A DNA stretch of 64,000 bases, from positions 682,001-746,000 of the forward strand of contig NC_009441.1 in the NCBI RefSeq assembly GCF_000016645.1. The letters run 5' to 3'. This document shows positions 16,889 to 26,119 of the stretch, one piece after another; the stretch's first letter is position 1; the number at the start of each line of letters is the position of its first letter. The notes beneath the pieces were generated by a model, which worked only from the letters and a program-made list of their open reading frames with translations, had not been told where the DNA came from and did no database searches. The DNA is from Flavobacterium johnsoniae UW101 (GTDB lineage: Bacteria; Bacteroidota; Bacteroidia; Flavobacteriales; Flavobacteriaceae). A program made the position numbers and the translations under genes.

Positions 16889-19330
16889 ATGGAGAGCAAA
16901 AAAAGTTACACAGCACTCAAAGTTCTATTCAGCTATGTTGCATTACTTGCTTTGGTTGTAACTGTAGGGTGGTTTTTATATTCTGAAAATGTAGTTTATA
17001 AAAAACTGGAAGATAAAATTGCTCAGGAAAAAACCAAAATCCTGCGTGTAAGTAAATTGTTTTCGAATGTTTACAAAACAGAAAGTTTAGCCAGACAAAC
17101 CATTCAGACTAATTCTGAAAAAGATTTTAAAAGCTACCTTATCGAAACCGATTCTTTAAAAGCCAGAATTGACACTCTAAAACAAATCGTTACCACAGAA
17201 TATCAAAAAACACTTTTGGATAGTGTAACGTATTTATTGTCTGAAAAAACAGAAAACATCAGGCAGTTAAAAACCATAAAAAACAAAGCCGAAGATGAAG
17301 TCTCTGTCAATAATGCTATTGATGAGATTACAAAAATGGAGTTTAACCTTCGAAAACTGGAACTTCAGGATTTTACCAAAAATCCAAATGAGTTAGGAAG
17401 TTATCAGCGAAATGTACTGCAGAAATATGTGGATTATTTAAATCAAAATATTCCCGACGACAGCACTAACACATTGAGTAAAAAAGCATCGGATTCTATT
17501 TTGGCCAATTCTAAAAAACTGCTCAGCAACGTAAAAATGAAAGCAGAAAAGAAAAAGGAAACGCTGAATTTTGAAGAAAATAAATTGTTGAAAAATGAAA
17601 TTGCAATTTCAGACCAGCTTCGAAAAGTGCTTCGTATTATAGAACGAGAAATTATAATCAACTCAATAAAAAACAATTCCTTAAAAGAAAAATCACTTAA
17701 AAAAGTCAACGAAATTGTGACGGCTTCGGCAATTGCAGGTTTAATTTTGACTCTGTTTTTTTCTGTTTTAATTGTAAGCGATTATTCAAAATCGCAGGTG
17801 TATAAAAAACAGCTTGAGATTGCGAATTTCAAAACCAAGAATTTATTAAAAAGCCGTGAACAATTAATCTCGACGGTAAGTCATGATTTGAAAACGCCTT
17901 TGAGTACTATTGTGGGCTATTCTGAACTTTTGGGTAATTCTGATATTAATACGAAACAGTCGTATTTTATTAAAAACATCAAAAATTCATCTGAATACAT
18001 TACACAGCTGGTTCAGGATTTATTAGACTTTTCGAGAATTGAAGCCGGAAAAATCACTATTGAGAAAGTTCCATTTTTTCTCCCTGAAATTATTGAAGAT
18101 ACAGCCCGAAATATCCAGACAGTTTACAAACAAAAAAACATTGATTTGATTATTAATGTAGATGAAAAACTGAACACGAGAGTTGTAGGCGATCCGTTTC
18201 GACTGAAACAGATTTTGAGCAATATTATTGGGAATGCTTATAAATTTACCGAAGAAGGTCATATCAAAATCAGTTCGTATGTTAGTGAAAACGAAAACTT
18301 TTTTGTTATTACAATTGAAGATACCGGAATTGGAATTGAGAAAGGCAATCTAAAACTCGTTTTTGAAGAGTTTGCCCAAGCGAATGAAAATATCGAAAAG
18401 AAATATGGCGGAACTGGTTTAGGCCTTTCTATCTGCCAAAAGATAATTTCATTTATGGGCGGAAGAATTAGTCTGGAAAGTACTTTTGGCAAAGGCAGTA
18501 CATTTGAAATTAAAGTTCCTTTGGTATTTGATCACAACGAAATTACGGTTGAAGAAATCAAGCGAAACATTAATCGAAATACAAAAAAACAAACTTTCAT
18601 TGTTATTGATGATGATATTAATCTGCTCAATTTAACAAGCGGTGTTTTAAGACAGGAAAACCACGAAGTATTTTCTTTTACCAGCGCCGGAAAAGCTCTG
18701 GAAGCAATTCAGAATACTAAATTCGATTTTGTGATTACCGATATTCAAATGCCGGAAATTGATGGTTTTATGTTTTTGGAAAAACTTCGCAATTCGTCAA
18801 ACGGTATATATAAAAATCAGCCGGTAATTGCTTTAACCGGAAGAACTGATCTCGATTCTGCTATTTACACCAGAGCTGGTTTTACAACGGTAATTAAAAA
18901 ACCTTATTCTCCAAGAATACTATTAGAAACCATTCAGAATATTTTAGATAATGAAACGCTTCCTGAAGTTGAAATAAATGATCCCGCAGAGGTTACTTCG
19001 CCTCAATTGTATTCGTTAGAAACTCTAAAAGATTTTTTGGGTAATGATAATGATGCTTTGAATGATGTTTTAAAAGCTTTTATAATAAGCAGTAACGAAA
19101 ATTTAGATTTACTTGAAAAAGCGGTTAATGAAGAAAATATTCCCGAAATAAATTCTATAGCACACCGAATTGCGCCAATGTTCAAACAGATAGAAGCCCG
19201 AGATATTGGGACAATATTAAAAACATTAGAGCAGAATAATCTGGAAATTTCAGATTTAAGGGATATTTATGCTGCTTTAAAAGCAAAAACAACTAAACTA
19301 TTTACTGCTTTAGAACAGGAAATAGTTTAA
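16889..19330 (+). CDS. hybrid sensor histidine kinase with receiver and HPt domains
   Basis: 813 residues. Two membrane helices (about 10-30 and 275-297) bracket a long helical periplasmic domain. Then come a HisKA domain with STVSHDLKTPLSTI (His near 332), a HATPase domain with NIIGNAYKF, EDTGIGIEKG and KYGGTGLGLS, a receiver domain with IDDD and VITDIQMPEIDG (Asp near 617), and an HPt domain with SIAHRIAP (His near 757). It can run a full phosphorelay. It converges with, and overlaps by four bases, the gene for a sigma-54 response regulator, the most likely output partner. Confidence 0.92.
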   Translation: MESKKSYTALKVLFSYVALLALVVTVGWFLYSENVVYKKLEDKIAQEKTKILRVSKLFSNVYKTESLARQTIQTNSEKDFKSYLIETDSLKARIDTLKQIVTTEYQKTLLDSVTYLLSEKTENIRQLKTIKNKAEDEVSVNNAIDEITKMEFNLRKLELQDFTKNPNELGSYQRNVLQKYVDYLNQNIPDDSTNTLSKKASDSILANSKKLLSNVKMKAEKKKETLNFEENKLLKNEIAISDQLRKVLRIIEREIIINSIKNNSLKEKSLKKVNEIVTASAIAGLILTLFFSVLIVSDYSKSQVYKKQLEIANFKTKNLLKSREQLISTVSHDLKTPLSTIVGYSELLGNSDINTKQSYFIKNIKNSSEYITQLVQDLLDFSRIEAGKITIEKVPFFLPEIIEDTARNIQTVYKQKNIDLIINVDEKLNTRVVGDPFRLKQILSNIIGNAYKFTEEGHIKISSYVSENENFFVITIEDTGIGIEKGNLKLVFEEFAQANENIEKKYGGTGLGLSICQKIISFMGGRISLESTFGKGSTFEIKVPLVFDHNEITVEEIKRNINRNTKKQTFIVIDDDINLLNLTSGVLRQENHEVFSFTSAGKALEAIQNTKFDFVITDIQMPEIDGFMFLEKLRNSSNGIYKNQPVIALTGRTDLDSAIYTRAGFTTVIKKPYSPRILLETIQNILDNETLPEVEINDPAEVTSPQLYSLETLKDFLGNDNDALNDVLKAFIISSNENLDLLEKAVNEENIPEINSIAHRIAPMFKQIEARDIGTILKTLEQNNLEISDLRDIYAALKAKTTKLFTALEQEIV

Positions 19331-20688
19331 TCGATATTGTATTGCTTTAATTTATTGTAAAGTGTTTTTCTGGTAATTTTTAAAAGTTTTGCAGCTTCAG
19401 ATTTGTTGTTTTGAGTTCTGTTAAGCGCCTGAATAATGGCTTCTTTTTCATTGTCTGACAATGAAAAACTAGTACTGCTAAAACCTGGCTTTTGTTTCTC
19501 TGCCTGAAAAAATTCGATTGGCAGAACATCACTTTCTATAAAATCGCCCTGAGTTAAAAGCGTAGATCGTTTAACACAGTTTTGAAGTTCACGTAAATTT
19601 CCCGGCCAGCTGTAGTTTTGAAAAATAGAAACTACTTCCGGTGAAAAACCTATAACATCTTTATTTAACTGCTGATTGGCTTTTTCAAGGAAATAATCTG
19701 CAAAAACCATTAAATCTTCGTCACGATCTTTTAATGATGGAGACTGAATAGAGAATTCGTTGATTCTATGGTATAAATCTTCTCTAAAATCGCCGTTTTT
19801 TACTGCTTCGCGCAAATCTTCGTTTGTCGCAGTAATAATGCGTATATCGACGTTTATTTCTTTATTGCTTCCAACAGGTTTTATTTTTCTTTCCTGAAGC
19901 GCACGCAATAACTGAATTTGGTTTTCATAAGAAAGGTTTCCTATTTCATCAAGAAAAAGAGTTCCTCCGTTTGCAGCTTCAAAATATCCCATTTTATCGC
20001 TGATAGCACCCGTGAAAGAACCTTTTAAATGTCCAAAAAATTCACTCGCTGCCAATTCTTTTGGAATCGCACCGCAGTCTACCGCAATAAAATTATTGTT
20101 TTTTCTCTGGCTTTGCTGATGAATACTTTTGGCTATAATTTCTTTTCCGGTACCGCTTTCACCGATAATTAAAACTGACATATCGGTTGGACTTACCAGC
20201 TGAATATGATCTAAAAGTTTTTTAGAAGCAACTGAGATTCCTTTTACAAATTCATTTTCAGTTGAAGCGGTCTTTTTTACAGCTTTTTTTTGCTTTACAG
20301 GAGTTTCAATTTCTTCTTGCTCTTCCTTTGAAGTCTGGAGAGCATTTGTAATTACCAGTAAAACTTCATCAGGATTAAATGGTTTTGAAATATAATCTGC
20401 TGCACCATTTTTTATTGCTTTTACAGCCGTATTAACATCTGAATATCCAGTCATCAATATAACGGGAACTTGGGGGTATTCATTTTTGAATTCAGACATA
20501 AGTCCAATACCGTCAGAATCAGGCAGACGCAAGTCTGTCAAAATCAAATCAAATGATTCATTTTTGATTATTGCTCTGGCTTCTGAAGCGGAAAAAGCGA
20601 CAGATACCTCATATTTGTTTTTTGTTAGAAATTTCTCTAATAGTTTACAAAATGAAATATCATCTTCTATTACTAATATCTTTGGCAT
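19327..20688 (-). CDS. sigma-54-dependent response regulator, NtrC family
   Basis: 453 residues. Receiver domain (1-120; acidic pair D9/D10, phosphorylation site Asp52, Lys102), AAA+ domain with Walker A GESGTGKE (176-183), the sigma-54 contact loop GSFTGA (223-228, one change from GAFTGA) and Walker B GGTLFLDEIGN, and a C-terminal Fis-type helix-turn-helix (KSEAAKLLKITRKTLYNKL). It remodels sigma-54 polymerase at -24/-12 promoters from upstream enhancer sites. Next to it are the hybrid kinase gene and, upstream, five PepSY-like genes with a matching promoter candidate. Confidence 0.93.
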   Translation of the reverse strand: MPKILVIEDDISFCKLLEKFLTKNKYEVSVAFSASEARAIIKNESFDLILTDLRLPDSDGIGLMSEFKNEYPQVPVILMTGYSDVNTAVKAIKNGAADYISKPFNPDEVLLVITNALQTSKEEQEEIETPVKQKKAVKKTASTENEFVKGISVASKKLLDHIQLVSPTDMSVLIIGESGTGKEIIAKSIHQQSQRKNNNFIAVDCGAIPKELAASEFFGHLKGSFTGAISDKMGYFEAANGGTLFLDEIGNLSYENQIQLLRALQERKIKPVGSNKEINVDIRIITATNEDLREAVKNGDFREDLYHRINEFSIQSPSLKDRDEDLMVFADYFLEKANQQLNKDVIGFSPEVVSIFQNYSWPGNLRELQNCVKRSTLLTQGDFIESDVLPIEFFQAEKQKPGFSSTSFSLSDNEKEAIIQALNRTQNNKSEAAKLLKITRKTLYNKLKQYNID

Positions 20689-20756
20689 TTGCTTTTAGGG
20701 ACTTTTTTGCTAAAATAATACTATTAAAGTTATAATTTCTTAAAATTATGCGAAAA

Positions 20757-20787
20757 AAAAAGAGATTGCACGATGCAATCTCTTTTT
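20757..20787 (-). terminator. Rho-independent terminator of the PepSY-like operon
   Basis: AAAAAGAGATTGCA (20757-20770) and TGCAATCTCTTTTT (20774-20787) pair perfectly around a 3-base loop. It lies between the last PepSY-like gene and the response regulator, so the regulator probably has its own promoter. Confidence 0.85.
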
Positions 20788-20818
20788 CACCAAAAACATA
20801 AATCTAATTTCACCTAAT

Positions 20819-21115
20819 TTATATCTTCAACCAGTTGCCATTGACATCTGAATACACAGTAGCCTTTTGGTCACCAACTGATATTTCTAATTTGTATTCT
20901 TTTTTATCATTAACATACGCTTTTACCAATTTTGCATTTGGATAAGCAGTTTGCAGAGCAGTTTTTACAGCCGCCGGTACAGCATCTGTAGTAACTTCAG
21001 TATATTCTGTTTGAACAGAAATCGATGTATTTACTTTATTTGGAGTTATTTCTGCTAATGCAGGAATTGACAAACTTCCTAAAATAATAGCTGCTGAGAT
21101 GGCTAACTTTTTCAT
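20819..21115 (-). CDS. PepSY-like secreted protein, copy 5
   Basis: 98 residues: signal peptide (LAISAAIILGSLSIPALA) and one small domain with the pattern 'VPAAVKTALQTAYPNAKLVKAYV...EYKLEISVGDQKATVYSDVNGNW'. The helix plus four strands match the PepSY-like (DUF2874-type) family found in Bacteroidetes periplasmic proteins. Last of five tandem paralogues; it has diverged most in the signal peptide and lacks the terminal KK. Confidence 0.75.
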   Translation of the reverse strand: MKKLAISAAIILGSLSIPALAEITPNKVNTSISVQTEYTEVTTDAVPAAVKTALQTAYPNAKLVKAYVNDKKEYKLEISVGDQKATVYSDVNGNWLKI

Positions 21116-21131
21116 ATTGCTCTGTGTTTAA

Positions 21132-21428
21132 TTATTTTTTAATGATATTTCCTGAAGCATCTGTAAATACAGTATACTTTTTATCTCCGCTTGAAATTTC
21201 AAGTTTGTACTCATTCTTGTCGTTTTTGTACGCTTTTTCAAGTTTTGTACCTGGAAATGATTTTTCAATTGTTGACTTTACAGCTGCTGGTACAGCATCT
21301 GCAGTAACTTCAGTATATCCGTCCTGGATATTAACTGATGCAATTATTGAATTCACTTGTGATGGAACAGCTGCCTGTACAGACAAACCTCCCAAAATAA
21401 TTGCTGCTGATAAGATTAATTTTTTCAT
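21132..21428 (-). CDS. PepSY-like secreted protein, copy 4
   Basis: 98 residues with signal peptide (LILSAAIILGGLSVQA) and the same domain: AVPAAVKSTIEKSFPGTKLEKAY...EYKLEISSGDKKYTVFTDASGNIIKK. 16 bases separate it from the next copy. The conserved core residues are P-A-A-V, the P-G/N turn, K-A-Y and E/Q-Y-K-L. Confidence 0.78.
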   Translation of the reverse strand: MKKLILSAAIILGGLSVQAAVPSQVNSIIASVNIQDGYTEVTADAVPAAVKSTIEKSFPGTKLEKAYKNDKNEYKLEISSGDKKYTVFTDASGNIIKK

Positions 21429-21446
21429 AATGCTTAATTTTTATAA

Positions 21447-21737
21447 TTATTTTTTAAGGATGTTCCCTGTTGCATCAGTGTAAACAATCGATTTTTCTCC
21501 TCTTACTGTGATTTCAATCTTGTATTCTTTATTTGAATTCACAAATGCTTTTTCAAGTTTTACACCCGGATAAGCATCGTCCAGAGATTTTTTAATCGCC
21601 GCCGGAACGGCGTCGACTTCTTTATAATCATCCTGATAGTTTACTGAATTTACTGTCGTGGTGGTTAAAACAGTATTTTCTGCCTGCATTGACAGCCCTC
21701 CTAAAAGGATTGCTGCCGATAATATTAGCTTTTTCAT
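21447..21737 (-). CDS. PepSY-like secreted protein, copy 3
   Basis: 96 residues, same architecture: signal peptide, then AVPAAIKKSLDDAYPGVKLEKAFV...EYKIEITVRGEKSIVYTDATGNILKK. Slightly shorter before the domain than its neighbours. The spacing of 18 bases to copy 4 and 27 to copy 2 points to one transcript. Confidence 0.78.
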   Translation of the reverse strand: MKKLILSAAILLGGLSMQAENTVLTTTTVNSVNYQDDYKEVDAVPAAIKKSLDDAYPGVKLEKAFVNSNKEYKIEITVRGEKSIVYTDATGNILKK

Positions 21738-21764
21738 AATAATAGTTTTTTAGGGTTAGTTTTT

Positions 21765-22061
21765 TTATTTTTTTACCCAAGTTCCATCTGCATTAGCATA
21801 AAGAGAACCTACTTTGTCTCCAACTGTTACTTCTAATTTATATTGAGAAGCACTGTTTTTGTATGCTTTATTAAGAACTGCATCTGGATATGCTTTTTTA
21901 AGTGCATCTGTTACCGCTGCGGGTACTTCTGTTAATGCTACTTCTGTATAATCATCTTGAAATGATACTTCTTTTACGATTGTATTTGAAATTGGAGAAG
22001 TTGAAGCAAATGATGTTAAACCTCCCAAAACGATTGCGGCTGATAAAAATAAATTTTTCAT
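21765..22061 (-). CDS. PepSY-like secreted protein, copy 2
   Basis: 98 residues: signal peptide (FLSAAIVLGGLTSFA), then EVPAAVTDALKKAYPDAVLNKAYKNSASQYKL...KVGSLYANADGTWVKK. It is much closer to copy 1 than to copies 3-5 (nearly the same signal peptide and the YANADGTW ending), so these two arose from the latest duplication. Confidence 0.78.
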   Translation of the reverse strand: MKNLFLSAAIVLGGLTSFASTSPISNTIVKEVSFQDDYTEVALTEVPAAVTDALKKAYPDAVLNKAYKNSASQYKLEVTVGDKVGSLYANADGTWVKK

Positions 22062-22172
22062 GATAGTGATATTTTAATATTGTTAATTTAATTTTAGTAT
22101 TCTTAATCTGGATTTCCATAAGAACCTAAGTTAGATTGTTTTAATAGTTTTTACTCTTAGAGTTTTTTTGGA

Positions 22173-22469
22173 TTATTTTTTAATCCAGGTTCCGTCAGCA
22201 TTAGCGAATAGATTACCTACTTTGTCTCCTACTGTTACGTCTAATTTATACTCTGATTTCTCGTTTTTGTATGCTTTAGTAATTACAGCATCTGGATATG
22301 CTTTTTTCAAAGCTTCAACAATTGGTGCTGGTAATTCTTCTAATTTAATTTCAGTATAATCGTCTGCAACTGAAATAACTTTTATAATAGAGTTTGTAAT
22401 TGGAGTTGTAGAAGCAAATGATGTCAAACCTCCTAAAACGATCGCGGCTGATAAAAATAAATTTTTCAT
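22173..22469 (-). CDS. PepSY-like secreted protein, copy 1 (promoter proximal)
   Basis: 98 residues: signal peptide nearly identical to copy 2 and domain ELPAPIVEALKKAYPDAVITKAYKNEKSEYKL...KVGNLFANADGTWIKK. First gene of the five-gene array; a -24/-12-like promoter lies 49-63 bases upstream and repeated TGTGTA sites further up. PepSY-type domains are thought to bind other envelope proteins or inhibit peptidases, but the role here is unknown. Confidence 0.78.
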   Translation of the reverse strand: MKNLFLSAAIVLGGLTSFASTTPITNSIIKVISVADDYTEIKLEELPAPIVEALKKAYPDAVITKAYKNEKSEYKLDVTVGDKVGNLFANADGTWIKK

Positions 22470-22517
22470 AATGTGTATATTTTAATAGTTAATAGTTTGT
22501 TTTACACTTTAGATAAA

Positions 22518-22532
22518 GAAACTATTGTGCCG
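22518..22532 (-). promoter_or_regulatory. candidate sigma-54 (-24/-12) promoter
   Basis: On the minus strand CGGCAC-AATAG-TTTC resembles TGGCAC-N5-TTGC with two mismatches and the correct spacing. The GG of the -24 element is intact; the GC of the -12 element reads TC. Transcription would start about 38 bases before the first PepSY-like gene. No TAnnTTTG element was seen in this stretch. Context, a sigma-54 activator gene next door, raises the likelihood. Confidence 0.45.
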
Positions 22533-22620
22533 AAAACCAAACATTACTACTAAAACCTACATAAAGCCTTGTTATTAAAGGGATTTGGAGCTTTATGCCA
22601 AAAAATGAAAAATATAGAAA

Positions 22621-22673
22621 AGTGTGTAAACTGGTAAAACAGTGTGTAAAAAGTATACACAATTAGTGTTTAC
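22621..22673. promoter_or_regulatory. enhancer-like TGTGTA repeats
   Basis: AGTGTGTAAA occurs at 22621-22630 and again exactly 20 bases later at 22641-22650; the second forms a dyad TGTGTA-N7-TACACA (22643-22661), and TAGTGTTTAC follows at 22664-22673. The sites lie about 90-150 bases upstream of the -24/-12 candidate, as expected for binding sites of an NtrC-type activator. Confidence 0.5.
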
Positions 22674-22746
22674 TTCAATTAAAAAACAATAAAACTTATC
22701 AAAATCAAAACAAGCTTATTGACAAAAAAATTTATTTTAGAACAAA

Positions 22747-22772
22747 AAAGGCCGTCAATATTGACGGCCTTT
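22747..22772 (-). terminator. Rho-independent terminator after accC
   Basis: A perfect 26-base palindrome with core GGCCGTCAATATTGACGGCC followed on the minus strand by T residues, immediately after the accC stop codon. Confidence 0.88.
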
Positions 22773-22775
22773 AAA

Positions 22776-24122
22776 TTATTCTGGACTATTCATTTTAAAA
22801 GTATCCATAAATGCAGTTGTATAATCTCCTGCAATATATTTTGGATCATCCATTAATTGTCTGTGGAAAGGTATTGTAGTTTTCACACCTTCAATTACAA
22901 ACTCATCAAGAGCTCTTCGCATTTTGCTGATAGCTTCTTCACGAGACTGCGCAGTTGTAATTAACTTAGCAATCATAGAATCGTAATTTGGCGGAATACT
23001 ATAACCTGAGTAAACGTGAGTATCTAAACGAACTCCATGACCTCCCGGCATATGAAGCGTAGTAATTTTTCCTGGTGAAGGACGGAAATCATTATAAGGA
23101 TCTTCGGCATTAATACGACATTCAATAGCGTGTAATTCTGGAAGGTAGTTTTTCCCAGAAATTGGAATTCCGGCAGCAACCATAATCTGCTCACGAATTA
23201 AATCGTAATCAATTACTTGTTCAGTAATAGGGTGCTCAACCTGAATACGTGTATTCATTTCCATGAAATAGAAGTTTCTATGTTTGTCAACAAGAAACTC
23301 TACAGTTCCAGCTCCTTCGTATTTAATGAATTCAGCAGCTTTTACAGCAGCTTCTCCCATTCTTGTACGTAAGTCATCTGTCATGAAAGGCGAAGGTGTT
23401 TCTTCAGTAAGTTTTTGGTGACGACGTTGTACTGAGCAGTCTCTTTCAGAAAGGTGACATGCTTTTCCATAAGAATCTCCAACAACCTGAATTTCGATAT
23501 GACGTGGTTCTTCAATAAGTTTCTCCATGTACATTCCGTCATTTCCAAATGCTGCAGCAGCTTCCTGACGTGCGCTTTCCCAAGCTTTTAAAAGCTCATC
23601 TTCTTTCCAGATAGCACGCATTCCTTTTCCACCACCACCAGCAGTAGCTTTCATCATTACCGGGTAACCAATTTCTGCTGCTGTTTTTTGTGCATGTTCG
23701 TAAGATTCTAATAATCCGTCTGAACCTGGCACACATGGAACTCCTGCTGCTTTCATTGTAGCTTTTGCAGAAGCTTTATCTCCCATTCTGTCGATCATTT
23801 CAGGAGCGGCACCAATAAATTTGATTCCGTGCTCTTGACAAATTTTCGAGAATTTAGCATTCTCAGAAAGGAAACCGTATCCTGGGTGTATTGCGTCTGC
23901 ATTTGTAATTTCTGCAGCAGCAATAATGTTTGACATTTTTAAATACGATAAGTTACTTGGAGGAGGACCAATACAAACCGCTTCATCTGCAAATTTAACG
24001 TGCAGACTTTCTGCATCTGCTGTAGAATAAACTGCAACAGTTTTGATTCCCATTTCCTTGCACGTACGAATTACACGAAGTGCAATTTCTCCTCTATTCG
24101 CAATTAATATTTTTTTAAACAT
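22776..24122 (-). CDS. accC: acetyl-CoA carboxylase, biotin carboxylase subunit
   Basis: 448 residues, the usual length. It begins [16 protein letters not shown], has the ATP-grasp glycine loop [37 protein letters not shown], and the catalytic block [16 protein letters not shown]. It carboxylates the biotin of AccB with bicarbonate and ATP, the first step of malonyl-CoA synthesis. accB and fabH lie upstream on the same strand. The 110 bases between accB and accC hold short AT repeats (TCTAAAA several times). Confidence 0.97.
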   Translation of the reverse strand: MFKKILIANRGEIALRVIRTCKEMGIKTVAVYSTADAESLHVKFADEAVCIGPPPSNLSYLKMSNIIAAAEITNADAIHPGYGFLSENAKFSKICQEHGIKFIGAAPEMIDRMGDKASAKATMKAAGVPCVPGSDGLLESYEHAQKTAAEIGYPVMMKATAGGGGKGMRAIWKEDELLKAWESARQEAAAAFGNDGMYMEKLIEEPRHIEIQVVGDSYGKACHLSERDCSVQRRHQKLTEETPSPFMTDDLRTRMGEAAVKAAEFIKYEGAGTVEFLVDKHRNFYFMEMNTRIQVEHPITEQVIDYDLIREQIMVAAGIPISGKNYLPELHAIECRINAEDPYNDFRPSPGKITTLHMPGGHGVRLDTHVYSGYSIPPNYDSMIAKLITTAQSREEAISKMRRALDEFVIEGVKTTIPFHRQLMDDPKYIAGDYTTAFMDTFKMNSPE

Positions 24123-24232
24123 CTTATTTTAATTAGATAATTAGACAATTTGATAATTAGATAATTTTAGATGCCTGATGTATTAATTCTGTCAGATCGA
24201 TCTAAAATCTAAAATCTAAAATCTAAATTTAT

Positions 24233-24721
24233 TTATGATGGATCTACTAAGAATAAAGGTTGATCAAATTCAACTGGAGACATATCGTCAACAAGAATTT
24301 TCACAATTTTACCTGAAACTTCTGATTCAATTTCGTTGAATAATTTCATTGCTTCAATTACGCAAAGAACATCTCCTTTAGCAACAGTGCTTCCAACTTC
24401 AGTGAAAACTGGTTTGTCTGGAGATGGTTTTCTATAGAATGTTCCAATGATTGGAGATTTTATAGTAACATATTTAGAATTATCAGCAGCAGGAGCTTGA
24501 GTTTCAGCCGGCACGTTTACAACTACTGGAGCAGTAACTTGCGGTGTTGCTTGAGGCAATGCAGCCTGAGCAGGTAATTGCTGAACATAAGTAGCTTCAG
24601 TTACATTTGTTTCTAAAGTTGTTCTAATAGTGATTTTTACATCATCCATTTCTAACTTCACTTCTGCAACGCCCGAATTTGCTACAAATTTGATTAGGTT
24701 TTGAATTTCTTTTAAATCCAT
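24233..24721 (-). CDS. accB: acetyl-CoA carboxylase biotin carboxyl carrier protein
   Basis: 162 residues. An N-terminal helical segment, an A/P/Q-rich linker (about residues 40-80) and a C-terminal biotinyl domain with CVIEAMKLFNEI, the biotinylated lysine being about Lys126. It carries carboxybiotin between AccC and the carboxyltransferase. It lies 23 bases downstream of fabH and upstream of accC. Confidence 0.96.
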   Translation of the reverse strand: MDLKEIQNLIKFVANSGVAEVKLEMDDVKITIRTTLETNVTEATYVQQLPAQAALPQATPQVTAPVVVNVPAETQAPAADNSKYVTIKSPIIGTFYRKPSPDKPVFTEVGSTVAKGDVLCVIEAMKLFNEIESEVSGKIVKILVDDMSPVEFDQPLFLVDPS

Positions 24722-24744
24722 AATGATTCGATTTTAGTTTTAAT

Positions 24745-25743
24745 TTATTTCTTATCGTAAGCCCATTTTAGGTAAATAGATCCCCAAGTGAATCCACCTC
24801 CAAATGCTGCTAAAATAATATTATCTCCTTTTTTGAATTGATTTTCAAAATCGCTTAATACCAAAGGTAATGTTCCTGAAGTTGTATTACCATATCTTTC
24901 GATATTAACTAGTACTTTAGACTCTTCTAACTCTAGTCTTCCTGCAGTTGCATCGATGATGCGTTTGTTTGCCTGGTGAGGCACTAACCAATCAACATCC
25001 TGATTAGTTAAATTGTTTCTTTGCAAGATTAGTTCGCTGGCATCAGCCATATTGGTTACAGCATATTTAAAAACTGTTTTACCATCCTGCATAATATTGT
25101 GTTGTCTGTTTTTTACAGTATCTTCTGAAGCTGGAATTAAAGATCCTCCAGCTGGTATTTTAAGAAAATCGCGTCCTACACCATCACTTCTTAAATATTC
25201 GTCTTGCAGACCAAGACCTTCGTAATTTGGCTCAAACAAAACTGCCCCTGCTCCATCACCAAAAATAATACAAGTTGCTCTGTCTGTGTAATCTACAATT
25301 GATGACATTTTATCGGCACCAATTAAAAGAACTTTTTTATATCTTCCAGATTGTACATAAGCCGCAGCAGTAGACATTCCGTATAAGAAACTTGAACAAG
25401 CTGCCTGCAAATCGTATGCAAATGCATTAACAGCTCCAATTTCTGTTGCAACATAAACTCCTGTTGAAGCTACCATCATATCTGGTGTTGCAGTTGCCAT
25501 AATAACCATATCAATTTCAAGAGGATCAATATTAGCTTTTGCTATTAAATCCTGTGCTGCTTGTATGGCAAGGTAAGATGTACCTTTATCAGCATCTTTA
25601 AGAATTCTTCTTTCTTTAATTCCTGTACGAGTGGTAATCCATTCGTCATTGGTATCTACCATTGTTTCCAACACTTTGTTTGAAAGCACAAAGTCTGGAA
25701 CGTAGCCTCCAACAGCGGTAATTGCGGCTGTGATTGTATTCAT
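24745..25743 (-). CDS. fabH: 3-oxoacyl-ACP synthase III
   Basis: 332 residues, standard length. Catalytic Cys116 in QAACSSF, His in WLVPHQANKR and Asn in ERYGNTTSGTLPL are all present, along with the C-terminal LAAFGGGFTWGS. It condenses an acyl-CoA primer with malonyl-ACP to start fatty acid synthesis. Grouping with accB and accC on one side and rpmF-DUF177 on the other is the common bacterial arrangement. The hairpin after rpmF suggests that fabH has its own promoter. Confidence 0.96.
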   Translation of the reverse strand: MNTITAAITAVGGYVPDFVLSNKVLETMVDTNDEWITTRTGIKERRILKDADKGTSYLAIQAAQDLIAKANIDPLEIDMVIMATATPDMMVASTGVYVATEIGAVNAFAYDLQAACSSFLYGMSTAAAYVQSGRYKKVLLIGADKMSSIVDYTDRATCIIFGDGAGAVLFEPNYEGLGLQDEYLRSDGVGRDFLKIPAGGSLIPASEDTVKNRQHNIMQDGKTVFKYAVTNMADASELILQRNNLTNQDVDWLVPHQANKRIIDATAGRLELEESKVLVNIERYGNTTSGTLPLVLSDFENQFKKGDNIILAAFGGGFTWGSIYLKWAYDKK

Positions 25744-25867
25744 TATATTCTATTATTTCCTTTCAAATATTAGTATTTGAAAAATTTTTAAAAGACTCGA
25801 AAATTACAAAAAAAATTAAAACGAATTTGCCTGTATTTTCTTAAAAAACAAAAATTATAACCAACAA

Positions 25868-25891
25868 AAAAAACTCTCACTATGTGAGAGT
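25868..25891 (-). terminator. Rho-independent terminator after rpmF
   Basis: AACTCTCAC and GTGAGAGTT pair around a short TAT loop (about 25870-25890) and are followed on the minus strand by eight T residues. Confidence 0.8.
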
Positions 25892-25915
25892 TCTAGTATA
25901 ATTTACAAAAACGTA

Positions 25916-26110
25916 TTAAGCAACCGCTTCAGATTTATCGATAACAACTTGCCCTCTGTAGTACATTTTACCTTCATGCCAGTAAGCTCTGTGGTATAAA
26001 TGTGCTTCACCTGTAATAGGACATGTAGCGATTTGAGCTACAGTAGCTTTATAGTGTGTTCTTCTCTTATCTCTTCTTGTTTTCGAGGTTTTTCTCTTAG
26101 GATGTGCCAT
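25916..26110 (-). CDS. rpmF: 50S ribosomal protein L32
   Basis: 64 residues beginning [19 protein letters not shown], with [13 protein letters not shown]. The zinc-type CxxC pairs of some L32 proteins are absent; only one cysteine is present, as in other Bacteroidetes forms. It lies 9 bases after the DUF177 gene, the usual pairing. Confidence 0.95.
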
Positions 26111-26119
26111 TTTACTATA

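Noticed and set aside
21124..21483. Long frames opposite the PepSY-like genes
   Set aside because: They are mirror frames of the tandem paralogues and lack starts, promoters or sensible sequence of their own.
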